Source: an uncultured Paraprevotella sp. (lineage in GTDB: Bacteria > Bacteroidota > Bacteroidia > Bacteroidales > Bacteroidaceae). From it: a stretch of 64,000 nucleotides of DNA. The stretch lies in assembly GCA_900548345.1 (NCBI GenBank), contig URKA01000001.1, forward strand, positions 124,001 to 188,000. Direction: 5' to 3'. Position numbers and translations under genes: made by a program. Below are positions 24,666 to 35,010 of the stretch, in pieces; within the stretch, counting starts at the first letter, position 1, and each line of letters begins with the position of its first letter. The notes beneath the pieces were generated by a model. That model was not told the origin of the DNA. It did not search any database and saw only the letters and a program-made list of their open reading frames with translations.

Positions 24666-27600
24666 ATGAAAGTAACGTTAACTAAAATCTTTTCATTTGT
24701 CCTTGCGCTTCTACTGTCAACAGTGAATGCCAAGGCAGAAAGACTGCCGTCAGCCTGCTATGCGGAAGCTGCTCCAGGCACCTACTACCTCTACAACGTG
24801 GCTCAAGACAAATTCCTGATACGACTGAGCAATAACTTTCCGGGATTAAGTCTATCGCCGGCCGAAGTGACCCTGACACGGAGCGGTGCAGGTTTCACCA
24901 TCCGCTTTGCCGACGGGAAATACCTGAAAACCGGTTTCTGGAACAACCAGTATCTGTGGACGGACGGCGTTGCAGGCATAACGGAAGGTGTATGGGCTTT
25001 TGATGCCATTGCAGATGCAGAGAAAGTGTATCAACTCAAACGTACCTCCGCAGACACATGGAATAACCAAACGGGCATCTTTTATGCCAACGGGACCAAT
25101 GCCGCCACGACAGTTACCGATGACTGCATGTGGGCGCTGGTAGACATGGACGCTTATTTTGCCATTGCCATGGAAAAGACCATTCCGGCCAAATACCGCA
25201 GCGAAATTCCCTCCGACGAAGGCAAATACTATCTTTTCGACGTGCTGAACCAACAGTTTCTCAATACAACCAACTGCACGCTAACGGACGCACCCGCCGC
25301 ATTGGCCACAATAACGCCGTCGGAAAACCGGTTCCTTATTTCCGGCACAACGGGCAAATACCTGAAGATAGGTGTTTATAAAGGACAGTATTTATGGAGC
25401 GACGGAGATGCCCAAAATACGAAATGGACCATTGCTCCCACCAATGACAAGGAAACAGAACGTGTCTATTATATCTATACCGACAACTTCACCGAGACCC
25501 TTGCCGAAGTAGCCGGCAAGACAATGTACCTTATCGGGACCAACACCAGTGCCGTGAAGCCTTCCCGTGCCAGATGGGCATTGATTACCGAAGCCGATTA
25601 TGTGGATTACCTTTCCTCCGGAGAAGGAGCCATAGACAATGAAGCGGTGGCTGTCCACAAGACTGTAATGACCGATGCCAAAGGCGATGCCACATCTTTG
25701 TTGCAAAATCCGACCTTTGAACGCAGTGCCGACGGATGGTGGGGTGGCGAACGCTCCCTCAATCAGCTTTACCGCGGCAACGGATACTCTTATGACCTCT
25801 CTGCAGACGGCAGTGTGATGCTGCAAACCATCAAGCACATGCCCCATGGCATTTATAAAGTGGTGGCTGCCGTACGTGGCGATTACGGTACAAGCGTATC
25901 GGCACGTTTGGCCGACGTAGAGGGAGACGCCGTATTAAACAGCGGATGCAACTCGACCGGTAGCCAATTGAACATCAATGGCGTACGAATGCCTTACTGT
26001 AGTTTCGGAGGTTTCAGCAAAGGAGAGAATTCACAAGGTTGGAATTGGGCTACCTCCACAGCCACCCTCGATAAGGACGGCCACCTGAAAGTGGAATTTG
26101 TCATGACAGGCAACGGCACGGTAAGCATCTCCGACGTACATCTTTATTATATGGGCGACGGTGAGAATACCTATGCCATGGAATATACTGATGGGGTGGA
26201 TGCAACCGCACACGCTATAACCTGCGACCTCTCAACCGCAAATCCGAACCGTCTGTTTACTTCAACGGGTACCATAACCACCGTCAGCGGTGCCAAACTT
26301 AACAATAACCTCGTAGGTGGTACGGTGTCGAACCTTGTCATTTGGGACGGTTACGACTTTACGGCTCCTGCCAATTTCATCGCCAACAAAGCCACTTATT
26401 ATCGCCACATCAGTGCCGGCACAACAGATGTGCTTTGTGTGCCTTTTGCCATTAACACAGGTATGGATGGAAACTTCTACAAACCGAAAAGCCTCGGAAA
26501 CAACACGCTGAAACTGGAAGAGGTAACAAAACCGGAAGCCGGCAAGCCCTATCTCTATCACAGCAACAACGAAACGATGACATTCACCGGTAGCGGCCAC
26601 GTATCGGCAACTCCTGTCAGCAACCTGATGTCTACAGGAACGTTCACCCATATCGCCGGCATACCGCAAGGCTGTTATTTACTTAAAGGGAACCAACTCT
26701 GCCGGACGACCGGCACCGGGATTCTCGATGCATTCCGTGTCTACTTCCGGCTGGACAGCAATGCTCCCACAATCAGCCTGAACTTCAACGCCATCGACGA
26801 CAATGAAATTTGGCAGAAACCGCAAACCACCTTCAGCGACTTCGCCATCGGACAAGAGTGCTACCTTTACAATGTCAAAGCCGCACGTTTTTATACTGAA
26901 GGAAATTCGTACGGCACGCAGGCAAGTGTCGGTGAAACAGGTCTGAAAGTGAAGTTTGTCCAAAACGGCAGTGCCGTAAAGCTGACCAATTACTCACAGG
27001 AAAAGAACAGCTGGCGCACGGCTTTCGTCACTACCAACGGAGCGGTTTTTGTTGACGGAGAGAATGTTGCGGAATGTAACTGGCAGGTTGTTCCCGGAAC
27101 AGACAAAACATTCAAACTCATAATGGCCTCACCCAACCCGTCGTATAACCAGGAGAACTACCCCGGTGCAATGTTCGGCTTAGATCTTTTCGAATACGAT
27201 TTGCGCACAAATCTCGCAGCCCTGCTCTTCACTGATGAAGAACCTGGCGAAAACCTTTATCTAACCGATTGGGCGGTAGTTTCCATAGCCGACTACGAAG
27301 CATACCAGACCGCTGTGGCCACCTACAAGACGGCCCTCCAACTGAAGAAACTCCTTGAAGAAGCGGTTGCCAATGGAATAGATGTAACCGCTGAAACCAC
27401 CGTATATGAGAACACAGCGAGTTCGCAGGATGAATTGACGGAAGCTATATTTAGCGTAACCAACAAATTGATTGAAAAAGAACTAAGTGGAGCTTCAAGA
27501 GAAAACCCGTTCGATTTGACAGACAAGTTCATCATGAATGCCCGCTATGAGAACAACGACAACGAAGGCTGGAACGGCACGGCACCAAGCATCGATGCCG

Positions 27601-28079
27601 TCAACAACCTGCAGAACGCAGAATTCTTCAACAAGAACTTCGACTGCTACCAGGATCTCGTAGGACTGCCTGAAGGTTACTACCGTTTGAGCCTGCAGGG
27701 ATTTTACCGTGCCGGTCTCGAAGGACCGTCTCTCGAAGCCAAGATGAGCGGCAACGAAGATGCCGTGATGCATGCTGAACTTTATGTGACTACCGACAAC
27801 AAGACCACTACAACCAAGATGCAATCCATCTTCACCGGGGCACCTGCGACCGCTTTGGGCGTCAACGGCGAAATCCATAACGGAGACTGGTGGGTTCCTA
27901 ACACGATGTCATCGGCGGCAGCCTATTTTGCTGCCAGCAATTATTCGGAGAACAATATCGAAGTGCAGGTAACTAACGGAAAGCTGCGCATAGGCCTGCG
28001 CAAAAACACCACCATCCGCCGTGACTGGGTGATGATTGACAACTGGAAACTGGAATACTTAGGCAAAAATGCCGAATAA
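24666..28079 (+). CDS. Large secreted modular protein of unknown function, possibly carbohydrate-binding
   Basis: 1137 residues from the ATG at 24666; signal peptide ending about VNAKA. No catalytic family recognised. Three similar modules start GTYYLYNVAQDKFL (about 35), GKYYLFDVLNQQFL (about 185) and QECYLYNVKAARFY (about 735), each followed by a strand-rich stretch; they resemble ricin-like or other beta-trefoil sugar-binding folds, but that is inference. A galactose-binding-like module lies at about 345-505 (NPTFERSADGWWGG to ISDVHLYYMGDG). A helical FIVAR-like segment at about 880-945 leads to a second such module at the C-terminus (NDNEGWNG, GLPEGYYRLSLQGFYRAG, MIDNWKLEYLG). The helical and terminal modules match the tail of the 1763-residue GH51/GH43 protein near 49.5 kb. 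First gene of the cluster; PL11 follows 25 bases later. Confidence 0.75.
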   Translation: MKVTLTKIFSFVLALLLSTVNAKAERLPSACYAEAAPGTYYLYNVAQDKFLIRLSNNFPGLSLSPAEVTLTRSGAGFTIRFADGKYLKTGFWNNQYLWTDGVAGITEGVWAFDAIADAEKVYQLKRTSADTWNNQTGIFYANGTNAATTVTDDCMWALVDMDAYFAIAMEKTIPAKYRSEIPSDEGKYYLFDVLNQQFLNTTNCTLTDAPAALATITPSENRFLISGTTGKYLKIGVYKGQYLWSDGDAQNTKWTIAPTNDKETERVYYIYTDNFTETLAEVAGKTMYLIGTNTSAVKPSRARWALITEADYVDYLSSGEGAIDNEAVAVHKTVMTDAKGDATSLLQNPTFERSADGWWGGERSLNQLYRGNGYSYDLSADGSVMLQTIKHMPHGIYKVVAAVRGDYGTSVSARLADVEGDAVLNSGCNSTGSQLNINGVRMPYCSFGGFSKGENSQGWNWATSTATLDKDGHLKVEFVMTGNGTVSISDVHLYYMGDGENTYAMEYTDGVDATAHAITCDLSTANPNRLFTSTGTITTVSGAKLNNNLVGGTVSNLVIWDGYDFTAPANFIANKATYYRHISAGTTDVLCVPFAINTGMDGNFYKPKSLGNNTLKLEEVTKPEAGKPYLYHSNNETMTFTGSGHVSATPVSNLMSTGTFTHIAGIPQGCYLLKGNQLCRTTGTGILDAFRVYFRLDSNAPTISLNFNAIDDNEIWQKPQTTFSDFAIGQECYLYNVKAARFYTEGNSYGTQASVGETGLKVKFVQNGSAVKLTNYSQEKNSWRTAFVTTNGAVFVDGENVAECNWQVVPGTDKTFKLIMASPNPSYNQENYPGAMFGLDLFEYDLRTNLAALLFTDEEPGENLYLTDWAVVSIADYEAYQTAVATYKTALQLKKLLEEAVANGIDVTAETTVYENTASSQDELTEAIFSVTNKLIEKELSGASRENPFDLTDKFIMNARYENNDNEGWNGTAPSIDAVNNLQNAEFFNKNFDCYQDLVGLPEGYYRLSLQGFYRAGLEGPSLEAKMSGNEDAVMHAELYVTTDNKTTTTKMQSIFTGAPATALGVNGEIHNGDWWVPNTMSSAAAYFAASNYSENNIEVQVTNGKLRIGLRKNTTIRRDWVMIDNWKLEYLGKNAE

Positions 28080-28104
28080 ATCATCATTTAAACCATAATC
28101 AAAT

Positions 28105-30513
28105 ATGAAACGTACATTATATATGTGTGCCATGGCACTCACGATGGTCATACAGACTGTCATCGCACAAGAGAAATTAAACCGTCATGTTCTCGCCGTT
28201 CCACAGACCGCATCGGGAAACAATTACCTTATCTCCTGGCGGATGTTGGATACAGACGATGACTACACCACCTTTGACGTACTCAAGAACGGCAGTGTGA
28301 TAGCATCCGACATCAACAGCTCCACCAATTATCTTGACAGACAAGGAAGCAAGACAGCGACATATCAGATTGTGACCAAACAGAACGGCGTGGCTATCCA
28401 CACCACAGAACCCATTATGCCTTGGCAGAACCTTTATGCCACGCTAACGCTGGAGCGTCCTGCCGATGTCACCTTCCACGGTAACACCAACACCTACTCA
28501 CCCAACGACTGTTCAGTAGCTGACGTTGACGGCGACGGTACCTTGGAACTCGTAGTCAAATGGGAACCGTCCTATCCCGCCGACAATTCGCAAGGTGGCT
28601 TTACCGGACCGACCTTTTTTGATTGCTACAAGATTATAGAGAAGAACGGCATCCTGACTGCCCAGAAACTTTGGCGCATTGACATGGGACACAATATTCG
28701 TTCGGGACCGCACTATGTGCCCTTCCTCTTTTATGATTTCGACGGTAACGGCAAAGCCGAGTTCATCGTCAAGACAGGCCCCGGAACCACCGATGGGACA
28801 GGAAAGTATGTTACTGACGCTGCTGATGAGGCTGTCATTCGCGTTACCGATAATGAAAAGGAATATTTGAATGGTGGAGGACAGGTAATGTACGGTCCGG
28901 AGTTCCTCACCGTATTCAACGGACAGACAGGTGCCGCCATCCATACGGTTTATTACAATCCTAACCGCGGTTGTTTTGTAGGCGGTGCACCGGAAGGGCG
29001 TTACGATATTTGGGGTGACGACTACGGTAACCGTTCGGAAAGGTATCTGGCCACTGTGGCCCACCTTGATGCACAGCAACCGGCCAGGGCTTCCGCAGTG
29101 ATGTGTCGCGGCTACTACACCCGTTCTTACCTTTGGGCAGTTGACTTCGACGGGCAGAAACTTTCTACCCGCTGGCGACACGCCAGCCTCTCGAACAAGA
29201 CAGTGCTCAAGCATGATGGCAATGGGCAAAAAGACGTGCGTGAATATACCAAGGCTACCTATGCTGGCTCCACCCACTGCACAGCCTACTCTCAAGGAAA
29301 CCACAACATAAGTGTGGCTGATGTTGACGGAGACGGTATGGATGAGGTTATTTACGGTTCTGCCGCCATCGACCACGATGGAAACCTGCTTTGGAGCACA
29401 GGACTAAACCACGGTGATGCCATCCATGTGGGCGACCTCATGCCTGACCGTCCCGGACTCGAAGTGTTCCAGATTCATGAGAATCCTCCGTTCGGAATGC
29501 ACATCTGTGATGCCGCCACAGGCGAACTGCTCATTCACATGACAGGAGGCGGTGACACAGCGCGCGGCATAGCCCTTGATGTAGACCCTAAACGCGGTTC
29601 TGAATTCTGTTATTTCGGCGACGGGAATATGTATAACGCAGTCAACGGTGCCATCGTAGGAGGCGCTTGCTCGCAAAACTTCCGCACCTATTGGGATGGC
29701 GATATTTACGATGAAATACTGACATCCATCGGTGGAGGACATAACCAGCCTTATTTTGAGAAATACAACCAAGGACGTATAGGCATTGACGGAAGGAACC
29801 TTTATGAACATGGTTACAGTGTCAGTTGCAACGGCACCAAAGGCACTCCTTGTCTGCAGGCAGACATCTTCGGTGATTGGCGCGAAGAGGTGATATTCTT
29901 CAACAACGAAGACAAGAAGACCCTTAACATCTTCTCCACTTCCCATGAGACAGGGGCCAGAGTGCCATGCCTCCTCTATGACCATGTCTATCGTATGGGC
30001 ATCGCTTGGCAGAATGTCGGTTATAACCAGCCGCCTCATCTCGGCTACTATTTGCCAGATGCTACTGCAGCACGCTTTTCATATACCGATGAAACGTTGA
30101 AAGAGCAACGTCTGGAAATAGGAGATGACATCCAACCTGTGACGTTCCATTACAACAACTGCACGGGAGCCGTGGTCAGCAAAGTCATCAAGCCGGACGG
30201 AACCACCGTCACGACACTGCCGAAGGAATTCTCCCTTGATAAGGACAAACGCTTGTGCAACATTACGCTAACCGGCCAACCCGACATGGAAGGCAAATGG
30301 CAGTTCCTCATCAGCTCTATCGGTAGTGGCAACGGCATCCAGACCACAGATACTATCAACGTGGAGGTAGAGAAAGGTACTGGTATCAAAGAAGTAGAAA
30401 ACGTAAAAGAATCAGGGACGGACAATGTATACGACCTCTGCGGACGACGTATCATTACTCCTATGAGACGAGGCATCTATATATCCAAAGGTCACAAATA
30501 TATCATCAAATAA
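28105..30513 (+). CDS. Rhamnogalacturonan I lyase, polysaccharide lyase family 11
   Basis: 802 residues; signal peptide ending about VIA before QEKLNRHVLAV. PL11 enzymes cleave the rhamnose-galacturonate backbone of pectin RG-I by beta-elimination. The eight-bladed propeller is marked by calcium-binding loops VADVDGDGTLELVVKWEPS, YDFDGNGKAEFIVKTGPG and VADVDGDGMDEVIYGS, and by GGFTGPTFFDCYKI, RCFVGGAPEGRYD-like and DIFGDWREEVI segments. After about residue 690 there is an extra beta domain and a short C-terminal segment (VYDLCGRRIITPMRRGIYI) like type IX-secretion or surface-sorting tails, also seen at the end of the GH51/GH43 protein. It is the most substrate-specific gene of the cluster. 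Confidence 0.93.
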   Translation: MKRTLYMCAMALTMVIQTVIAQEKLNRHVLAVPQTASGNNYLISWRMLDTDDDYTTFDVLKNGSVIASDINSSTNYLDRQGSKTATYQIVTKQNGVAIHTTEPIMPWQNLYATLTLERPADVTFHGNTNTYSPNDCSVADVDGDGTLELVVKWEPSYPADNSQGGFTGPTFFDCYKIIEKNGILTAQKLWRIDMGHNIRSGPHYVPFLFYDFDGNGKAEFIVKTGPGTTDGTGKYVTDAADEAVIRVTDNEKEYLNGGGQVMYGPEFLTVFNGQTGAAIHTVYYNPNRGCFVGGAPEGRYDIWGDDYGNRSERYLATVAHLDAQQPARASAVMCRGYYTRSYLWAVDFDGQKLSTRWRHASLSNKTVLKHDGNGQKDVREYTKATYAGSTHCTAYSQGNHNISVADVDGDGMDEVIYGSAAIDHDGNLLWSTGLNHGDAIHVGDLMPDRPGLEVFQIHENPPFGMHICDAATGELLIHMTGGGDTARGIALDVDPKRGSEFCYFGDGNMYNAVNGAIVGGACSQNFRTYWDGDIYDEILTSIGGGHNQPYFEKYNQGRIGIDGRNLYEHGYSVSCNGTKGTPCLQADIFGDWREEVIFFNNEDKKTLNIFSTSHETGARVPCLLYDHVYRMGIAWQNVGYNQPPHLGYYLPDATAARFSYTDETLKEQRLEIGDDIQPVTFHYNNCTGAVVSKVIKPDGTTVTTLPKEFSLDKDKRLCNITLTGQPDMEGKWQFLISSIGSGNGIQTTDTINVEVEKGTGIKEVENVKESGTDNVYDLCGRRIITPMRRGIYISKGHKYIIK

Positions 30514-30517
30514 AAAT

Positions 30518-32008
30518 ATGAGGAAAGCAACCATATTATGGGGTCTTGCCGTCAGTATCAGTATGACGGCACAGACTTTCACCCACTACACTACAACAGA
30601 AAATAAGGAATGGCAACCGGGCAAAGTTTCGCTCAGCGGGAAAGCCGCCGAAGAACCGATATTGGTTATCACAGGCAAAGAACAAGGACATGAATTCAAA
30701 GCTTGGGGCACATGCTTCAATGAATTGGACCTGGACGCACTGGAGTTGTTAAAGCCAGAAGAACAGGAAGAAGTGATGCGCCGCATCTTTTCTCCCGACG
30801 GCGATTTGAAGTTCACCCGCGGACGCCTGACAATGAATGCCAACGACTATAGTCGGGAATGGTACTCATGCGACACAGTGAGCGGTGATTTCTCCTTGAA
30901 ATACTTTAATATCGAGCATGACAGGCAAAACGTCATCCGTCTTATCCGCAAGGCACAGAAGTACCAGCCACAGATGACTTTCTGGGTATCGCCATGGAGC
31001 CCTCCTACCTGGATGAAAATCAATCAGGACTACCCTGTAATGTCGAGTACATGGAACAAACAGGCCAAAGAAAAAGACTACCTGCTTTTCGGCGGCGGTA
31101 CGGTAGATGAGACAGAAGTGATGAATGCCGGCAAGCAACAGGGACGGCTATTCCCGAAAAAACTGGCATCACAGGATTATTTTATCCAAGAACCGCGCTA
31201 CCTACAGGCTTATGCCGACATGTTCTGCCGTTTCATCGACCTCTATGCCGAAGAAAACATCCCCATCGATATGGTGATGTATCAGAACGAGGCTTATTCT
31301 TACACAGCTTATCCCGGTTGTGCCTGGACGGCAGAGGGGACCCTGCGTTTCAATCGCGACTACCTTATCCCCACCATGCGTAAAACACATCCCGAAGTAA
31401 AGGTGGGCATCGGTACGCTGAACACCAACCGCTTGTATTATGTAAAGCATTTCATTGACGGACTGAAAGACCATGTAAACAGTATCGGCTTGCAGTGGGA
31501 AGGCCGCCTCATTATCGACTCCCTGCGCCAACGGTATCCGAACCTACACTTAATCAGTACGGAAAGCGAATGTGGCAACGGACAAATGAACTGGCGTGCC
31601 GGTGAACATACATTCCATCTTTTGGCTGATTATATCGGCCGTGGCTGCGATGAATACTATATATGGAACTTCATCCTTTGTGACCAAGGCAAAAGCCCGT
31701 GGGGATGGAAGCAGAACGCACTGGTCCAGGTGAAGTCTGTCAATCTGTCTCACCGCTATACACCGGAATTTTACGCAGTGAAACATTTCTCTAACCTTGT
31801 CACTCCCGGCAGCCGCATGCAGGGCTACGTGCCTCGTGAACAAACAGGCGGAATGCCTGTCATCGTATTCCAGCGTCCAGACAAGAAATATGTTGTCATC
31901 GCAGGTAATCTGACTGATGAACAGCGTACCGTTACAGTCCGCTTAGGCAAGAAATATCTCAATATGTCCATGCCGGCACATTCTTTTCATAGTTATATAT
32001 CAAGATGA
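30518..32008 (+). CDS. Glycoside hydrolase family 30 enzyme
   Basis: 496 residues; signal peptide MRKATILWGLAVSISMTA. Clan GH-A TIM barrel with a C-terminal beta domain. Acid/base Glu258 in DMVMYQNEAYS and probable nucleophile Glu349 in LISTESECG; WGTCFNELDLDAL and FWVSPWSPPTWMK are family segments. GH30 includes beta-glucosidases, endo-beta-1,6-galactanases, beta-1,6-glucanases and xylanases; the substrate cannot be chosen from sequence alone, but the pectin neighbours make a galactan or arabinogalactan substrate reasonable. It starts 4 bases after the PL11 stop, so the two are translated from one message. Confidence 0.88.
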   Translation: MRKATILWGLAVSISMTAQTFTHYTTTENKEWQPGKVSLSGKAAEEPILVITGKEQGHEFKAWGTCFNELDLDALELLKPEEQEEVMRRIFSPDGDLKFTRGRLTMNANDYSREWYSCDTVSGDFSLKYFNIEHDRQNVIRLIRKAQKYQPQMTFWVSPWSPPTWMKINQDYPVMSSTWNKQAKEKDYLLFGGGTVDETEVMNAGKQQGRLFPKKLASQDYFIQEPRYLQAYADMFCRFIDLYAEENIPIDMVMYQNEAYSYTAYPGCAWTAEGTLRFNRDYLIPTMRKTHPEVKVGIGTLNTNRLYYVKHFIDGLKDHVNSIGLQWEGRLIIDSLRQRYPNLHLISTESECGNGQMNWRAGEHTFHLLADYIGRGCDEYYIWNFILCDQGKSPWGWKQNALVQVKSVNLSHRYTPEFYAVKHFSNLVTPGSRMQGYVPREQTGGMPVIVFQRPDKKYVVIAGNLTDEQRTVTVRLGKKYLNMSMPAHSFHSYISR

Positions 32009-32085
32009 AAAAACATATTGAGCCGACAATAAAGTCCTGATAGTTACGTTTATTTGTATAGGAAAAATCCATAATAAAAACATTC

Positions 32086-34950
32086 ATGAAACATCTCCTG
32101 CTTCTTACGTTTCTGCTGCCCTCCCTCCTGATGGCCAAAAGTAATGTATCAGAGGATAAATCATTCTGGCAGAATCCTGCCGTAAACGAAGAGAACCGCC
32201 TACCGGCACATGCCGACTATATGAACAAAAGTGAAGAAAGGCTGTCACTACATGGTATATGGGACTTTGTTTGCGAGGACTTCCCGGATGTCCGTACAAT
32301 GCCCATACCTGGAATGTGGGAAATGAACGGCGTGGGAGAGCCTATGTATTGCGGTGTGGGCTACGAATGGAAAACGTGGTGGAAGAATACTCCGCCGGAA
32401 CTGCCCGACAACATGAACTATAAGGGTACTTATACACATACGTGGACAATACCCAAGGCATGGAAAGGCAAGGATATTATTCTGCACATCGGTAGCGTGA
32501 CCAGTTGTGTAAGTGTATGGATAAACGGCAAATATGCAGGTTATGGCGAGGACTCGAAACTGGAACAGGAATTTGATGTGACACGTTTCTTGAGTTACGG
32601 CAAGGCCAACGAAATCCGCATGGAAGTGCGACGTTGGTGCGACAGCTCGTATATGGAAGACCAGGACTTCTTCCGTTTCAAAGGCTTTGCCCGTGAAACT
32701 TATCTGGCGGCACGCCCTAAGCAACGCATTGAGGATGTGAAGGTGGAAGCATTGCTTAACGATGATTTCAGTGAAGGGCGCGTTATCCTTGACGTGAAGA
32801 CAAAAGGCAAGGTGAAATGGGAGGCAGAGCTGGACGGCAAACATGAACTGACCATTAACCATCCCCGTCTTTGGAGCGCAGAACAACCAAACCTTTATAC
32901 CCTTCGCATCACCAGCGACGCAGGCGATGACATCACATTACCCGTGGGATTCCGGAAAATTGAGATACGTGGTTCACAGCTGTTGGTAAACGGACAACCT
33001 ATACTTATCAAAGGAGTGAACCGTCATGAGTTGGATGCACGTAACGGCTACGTGGTAAGCCGTGAACGCATGGAAGCCGACGTGCGGCTGATGAAACAGT
33101 GGAACATCAACGCCGTACGCATGAGCCACTACCCTAACGACCCTTACATGTACGAACTATGCGACCGTTACGGACTTTATGTAGTCAGTGAGACGAATAT
33201 TGAAACACACGGAATGGGATTCAAGGAGGGAACGTTAGCCAGGAATCCGCTTTTCAAGAACGCACACATGGAGCGCAACCGACGCCACATAGCTTCGCGC
33301 CGCAACCATCCCTGCATCATCATCTGGAGTATGGGTAACGAATGTGGTTATGGCGAGAACTTCGAACAAGTCTATGACTGGTTGAAAGTGGAAGACCCTA
33401 CACGTCCCATACAGTTCGAGCAGGCCTATGACACGCAACGCGCAACAGACATCTATTGCCCCATGTATCCAACGTATAACCGTTGCATCAATTACAATGA
33501 GAATACGGCGAAGCAAAAGCCGATGATTATGTGTGAGTACGCTCACGCCATGGGCAACAGTCTCGGCGAATTTTTCAAATATTGGGACATGGTCCGTCGC
33601 TATCCCAAGTTCCAGGGCGGCTTCATCTGGGACTTTGCCGACCAGACCGTGTGGGAGAATGGACGTTATCTCTATGACGGTGACTGGCCGACGACACGTA
33701 CTGGCGATAAGAACTTCTGTGTGAACGGTGTTTTCGGTCCCGATTGCCAGCCTCATCCACATGCTTATGAGGTACGCTATTTTTATCAGAACATCTGGAC
33801 GGAGTATACCGGCGGAAAACTGGAGATTCATAATGAGAACTTCTTCCGTGACCTCTCGAACTGCCGTTTGGAATGGACGCTGTTGCGCGATGGCTCGGCC
33901 GTGCGCACAGGTGTTGTGGAAGACCTTTACGTACAACCGCAGCAAACATCTCAGATACCATTGAACATTGGTCAGACCGATAACCGCGGCGAATGGTTAC
34001 TTAATGTGCGCTATGTGCTGAAAGAAGCAGAAAACCTTCTGGAAGCAGGACATCAAGTGGCCTACCAGCAATTTCCGTTAGGCGGGACTTACCGGGCCGA
34101 CACGGGGTACAGGGAACAAGAGATACGGATTGCCTTTGATAAGGAAACAGGTTTCCTGAACAGTCTCATCGTCGAAGGCCGTCAGCTGTTGCAGCAGGGC
34201 ACCATGTTGCGTCCCAACTTTTGGCGCGCCCCGACCGACAACGAGTTCGGCGCACAGTTTCACAAGAAGTATCGTCCGTGGAAGAAACCGGAAATGAAAC
34301 TCATGGCCTTCGACAGTACGGAAGTCGACGGACACTCGGTCTATACCGCCCGATATGAGCTGCCTGCCGTACATTGCGGGTTGCAACTCACTTATGACCT
34401 CGCGCCCGATGGCAGACTGAAAGTGACAGAGTCGTTGACTACCGACACAGCCCGTCAAGCTCCCGACATGTTCCGTTACGGCATGATACTGGAGATGCCT
34501 CACGAATACGACTATGTGGAATATTACGGTCGAGGTCCATGGGAAAACTATTCCAACCGCCATGCTTCCGCACAGGTCGGCATCTACCGTCAAACGGTGG
34601 AAGAGCAGTTCCACCCTTACGTCCGTGCGCAAGATACAGGTGTCAAGACCGGTATCCGCTGGTGGCGCGTGCTCAATATGGGTGGCAACGGACTGGAATT
34701 CTCTGCGGAGCAACCTTTCTCGGCTTCTTCCCTGCACTACACCATCGACCAGCTTGACGGTGGCGAGGACAAAGGTAATATCCATTCCGCCGATTTACAG
34801 CCACAGCCTTTCACACAGGTCTGTATCGACCAGGTGCAGATGGGGCTGGAATGTATTGACAGTTGGAGTGCAAAACCCTCACCGGAATATCTGGTCCCCT
34901 GCCGGAACCGCACCTTTACTTTCACCATCCGTCCATATGTCAGACATTAG
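32086..34950 (+). CDS. Beta-galactosidase, glycoside hydrolase family 2 (LacZ type)
   Basis: 954 residues; signal peptide ending about LLMAKS. Full LacZ-type layout: jelly-roll N-domain, Ig-like domains, TIM barrel and the C-terminal beta-sandwich (small-chain domain, FWRAPTDNEFGAQF and YYGRGPWENYSNRH). Acid/base Glu419 in IIWSMGNECGYG and nucleophile Glu484 in IMCEYAHAMGNS. It would remove terminal beta-galactose, fitting galactan side chains of RG-I. The gap to the GH30 gene is 77 bases and to the GH43 gene 60 bases. Confidence 0.94.
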   Translation: MKHLLLLTFLLPSLLMAKSNVSEDKSFWQNPAVNEENRLPAHADYMNKSEERLSLHGIWDFVCEDFPDVRTMPIPGMWEMNGVGEPMYCGVGYEWKTWWKNTPPELPDNMNYKGTYTHTWTIPKAWKGKDIILHIGSVTSCVSVWINGKYAGYGEDSKLEQEFDVTRFLSYGKANEIRMEVRRWCDSSYMEDQDFFRFKGFARETYLAARPKQRIEDVKVEALLNDDFSEGRVILDVKTKGKVKWEAELDGKHELTINHPRLWSAEQPNLYTLRITSDAGDDITLPVGFRKIEIRGSQLLVNGQPILIKGVNRHELDARNGYVVSRERMEADVRLMKQWNINAVRMSHYPNDPYMYELCDRYGLYVVSETNIETHGMGFKEGTLARNPLFKNAHMERNRRHIASRRNHPCIIIWSMGNECGYGENFEQVYDWLKVEDPTRPIQFEQAYDTQRATDIYCPMYPTYNRCINYNENTAKQKPMIMCEYAHAMGNSLGEFFKYWDMVRRYPKFQGGFIWDFADQTVWENGRYLYDGDWPTTRTGDKNFCVNGVFGPDCQPHPHAYEVRYFYQNIWTEYTGGKLEIHNENFFRDLSNCRLEWTLLRDGSAVRTGVVEDLYVQPQQTSQIPLNIGQTDNRGEWLLNVRYVLKEAENLLEAGHQVAYQQFPLGGTYRADTGYREQEIRIAFDKETGFLNSLIVEGRQLLQQGTMLRPNFWRAPTDNEFGAQFHKKYRPWKKPEMKLMAFDSTEVDGHSVYTARYELPAVHCGLQLTYDLAPDGRLKVTESLTTDTARQAPDMFRYGMILEMPHEYDYVEYYGRGPWENYSNRHASAQVGIYRQTVEEQFHPYVRAQDTGVKTGIRWWRVLNMGGNGLEFSAEQPFSASSLHYTIDQLDGGEDKGNIHSADLQPQPFTQVCIDQVQMGLECIDSWSAKPSPEYLVPCRNRTFTFTIRPYVRH

Positions 34951-35010
34951 GCGGTCATAAATACAAGTCTTTATATTAGAAAAGAAAATATTCAATCAAC
35001 AGAAAAAGAT

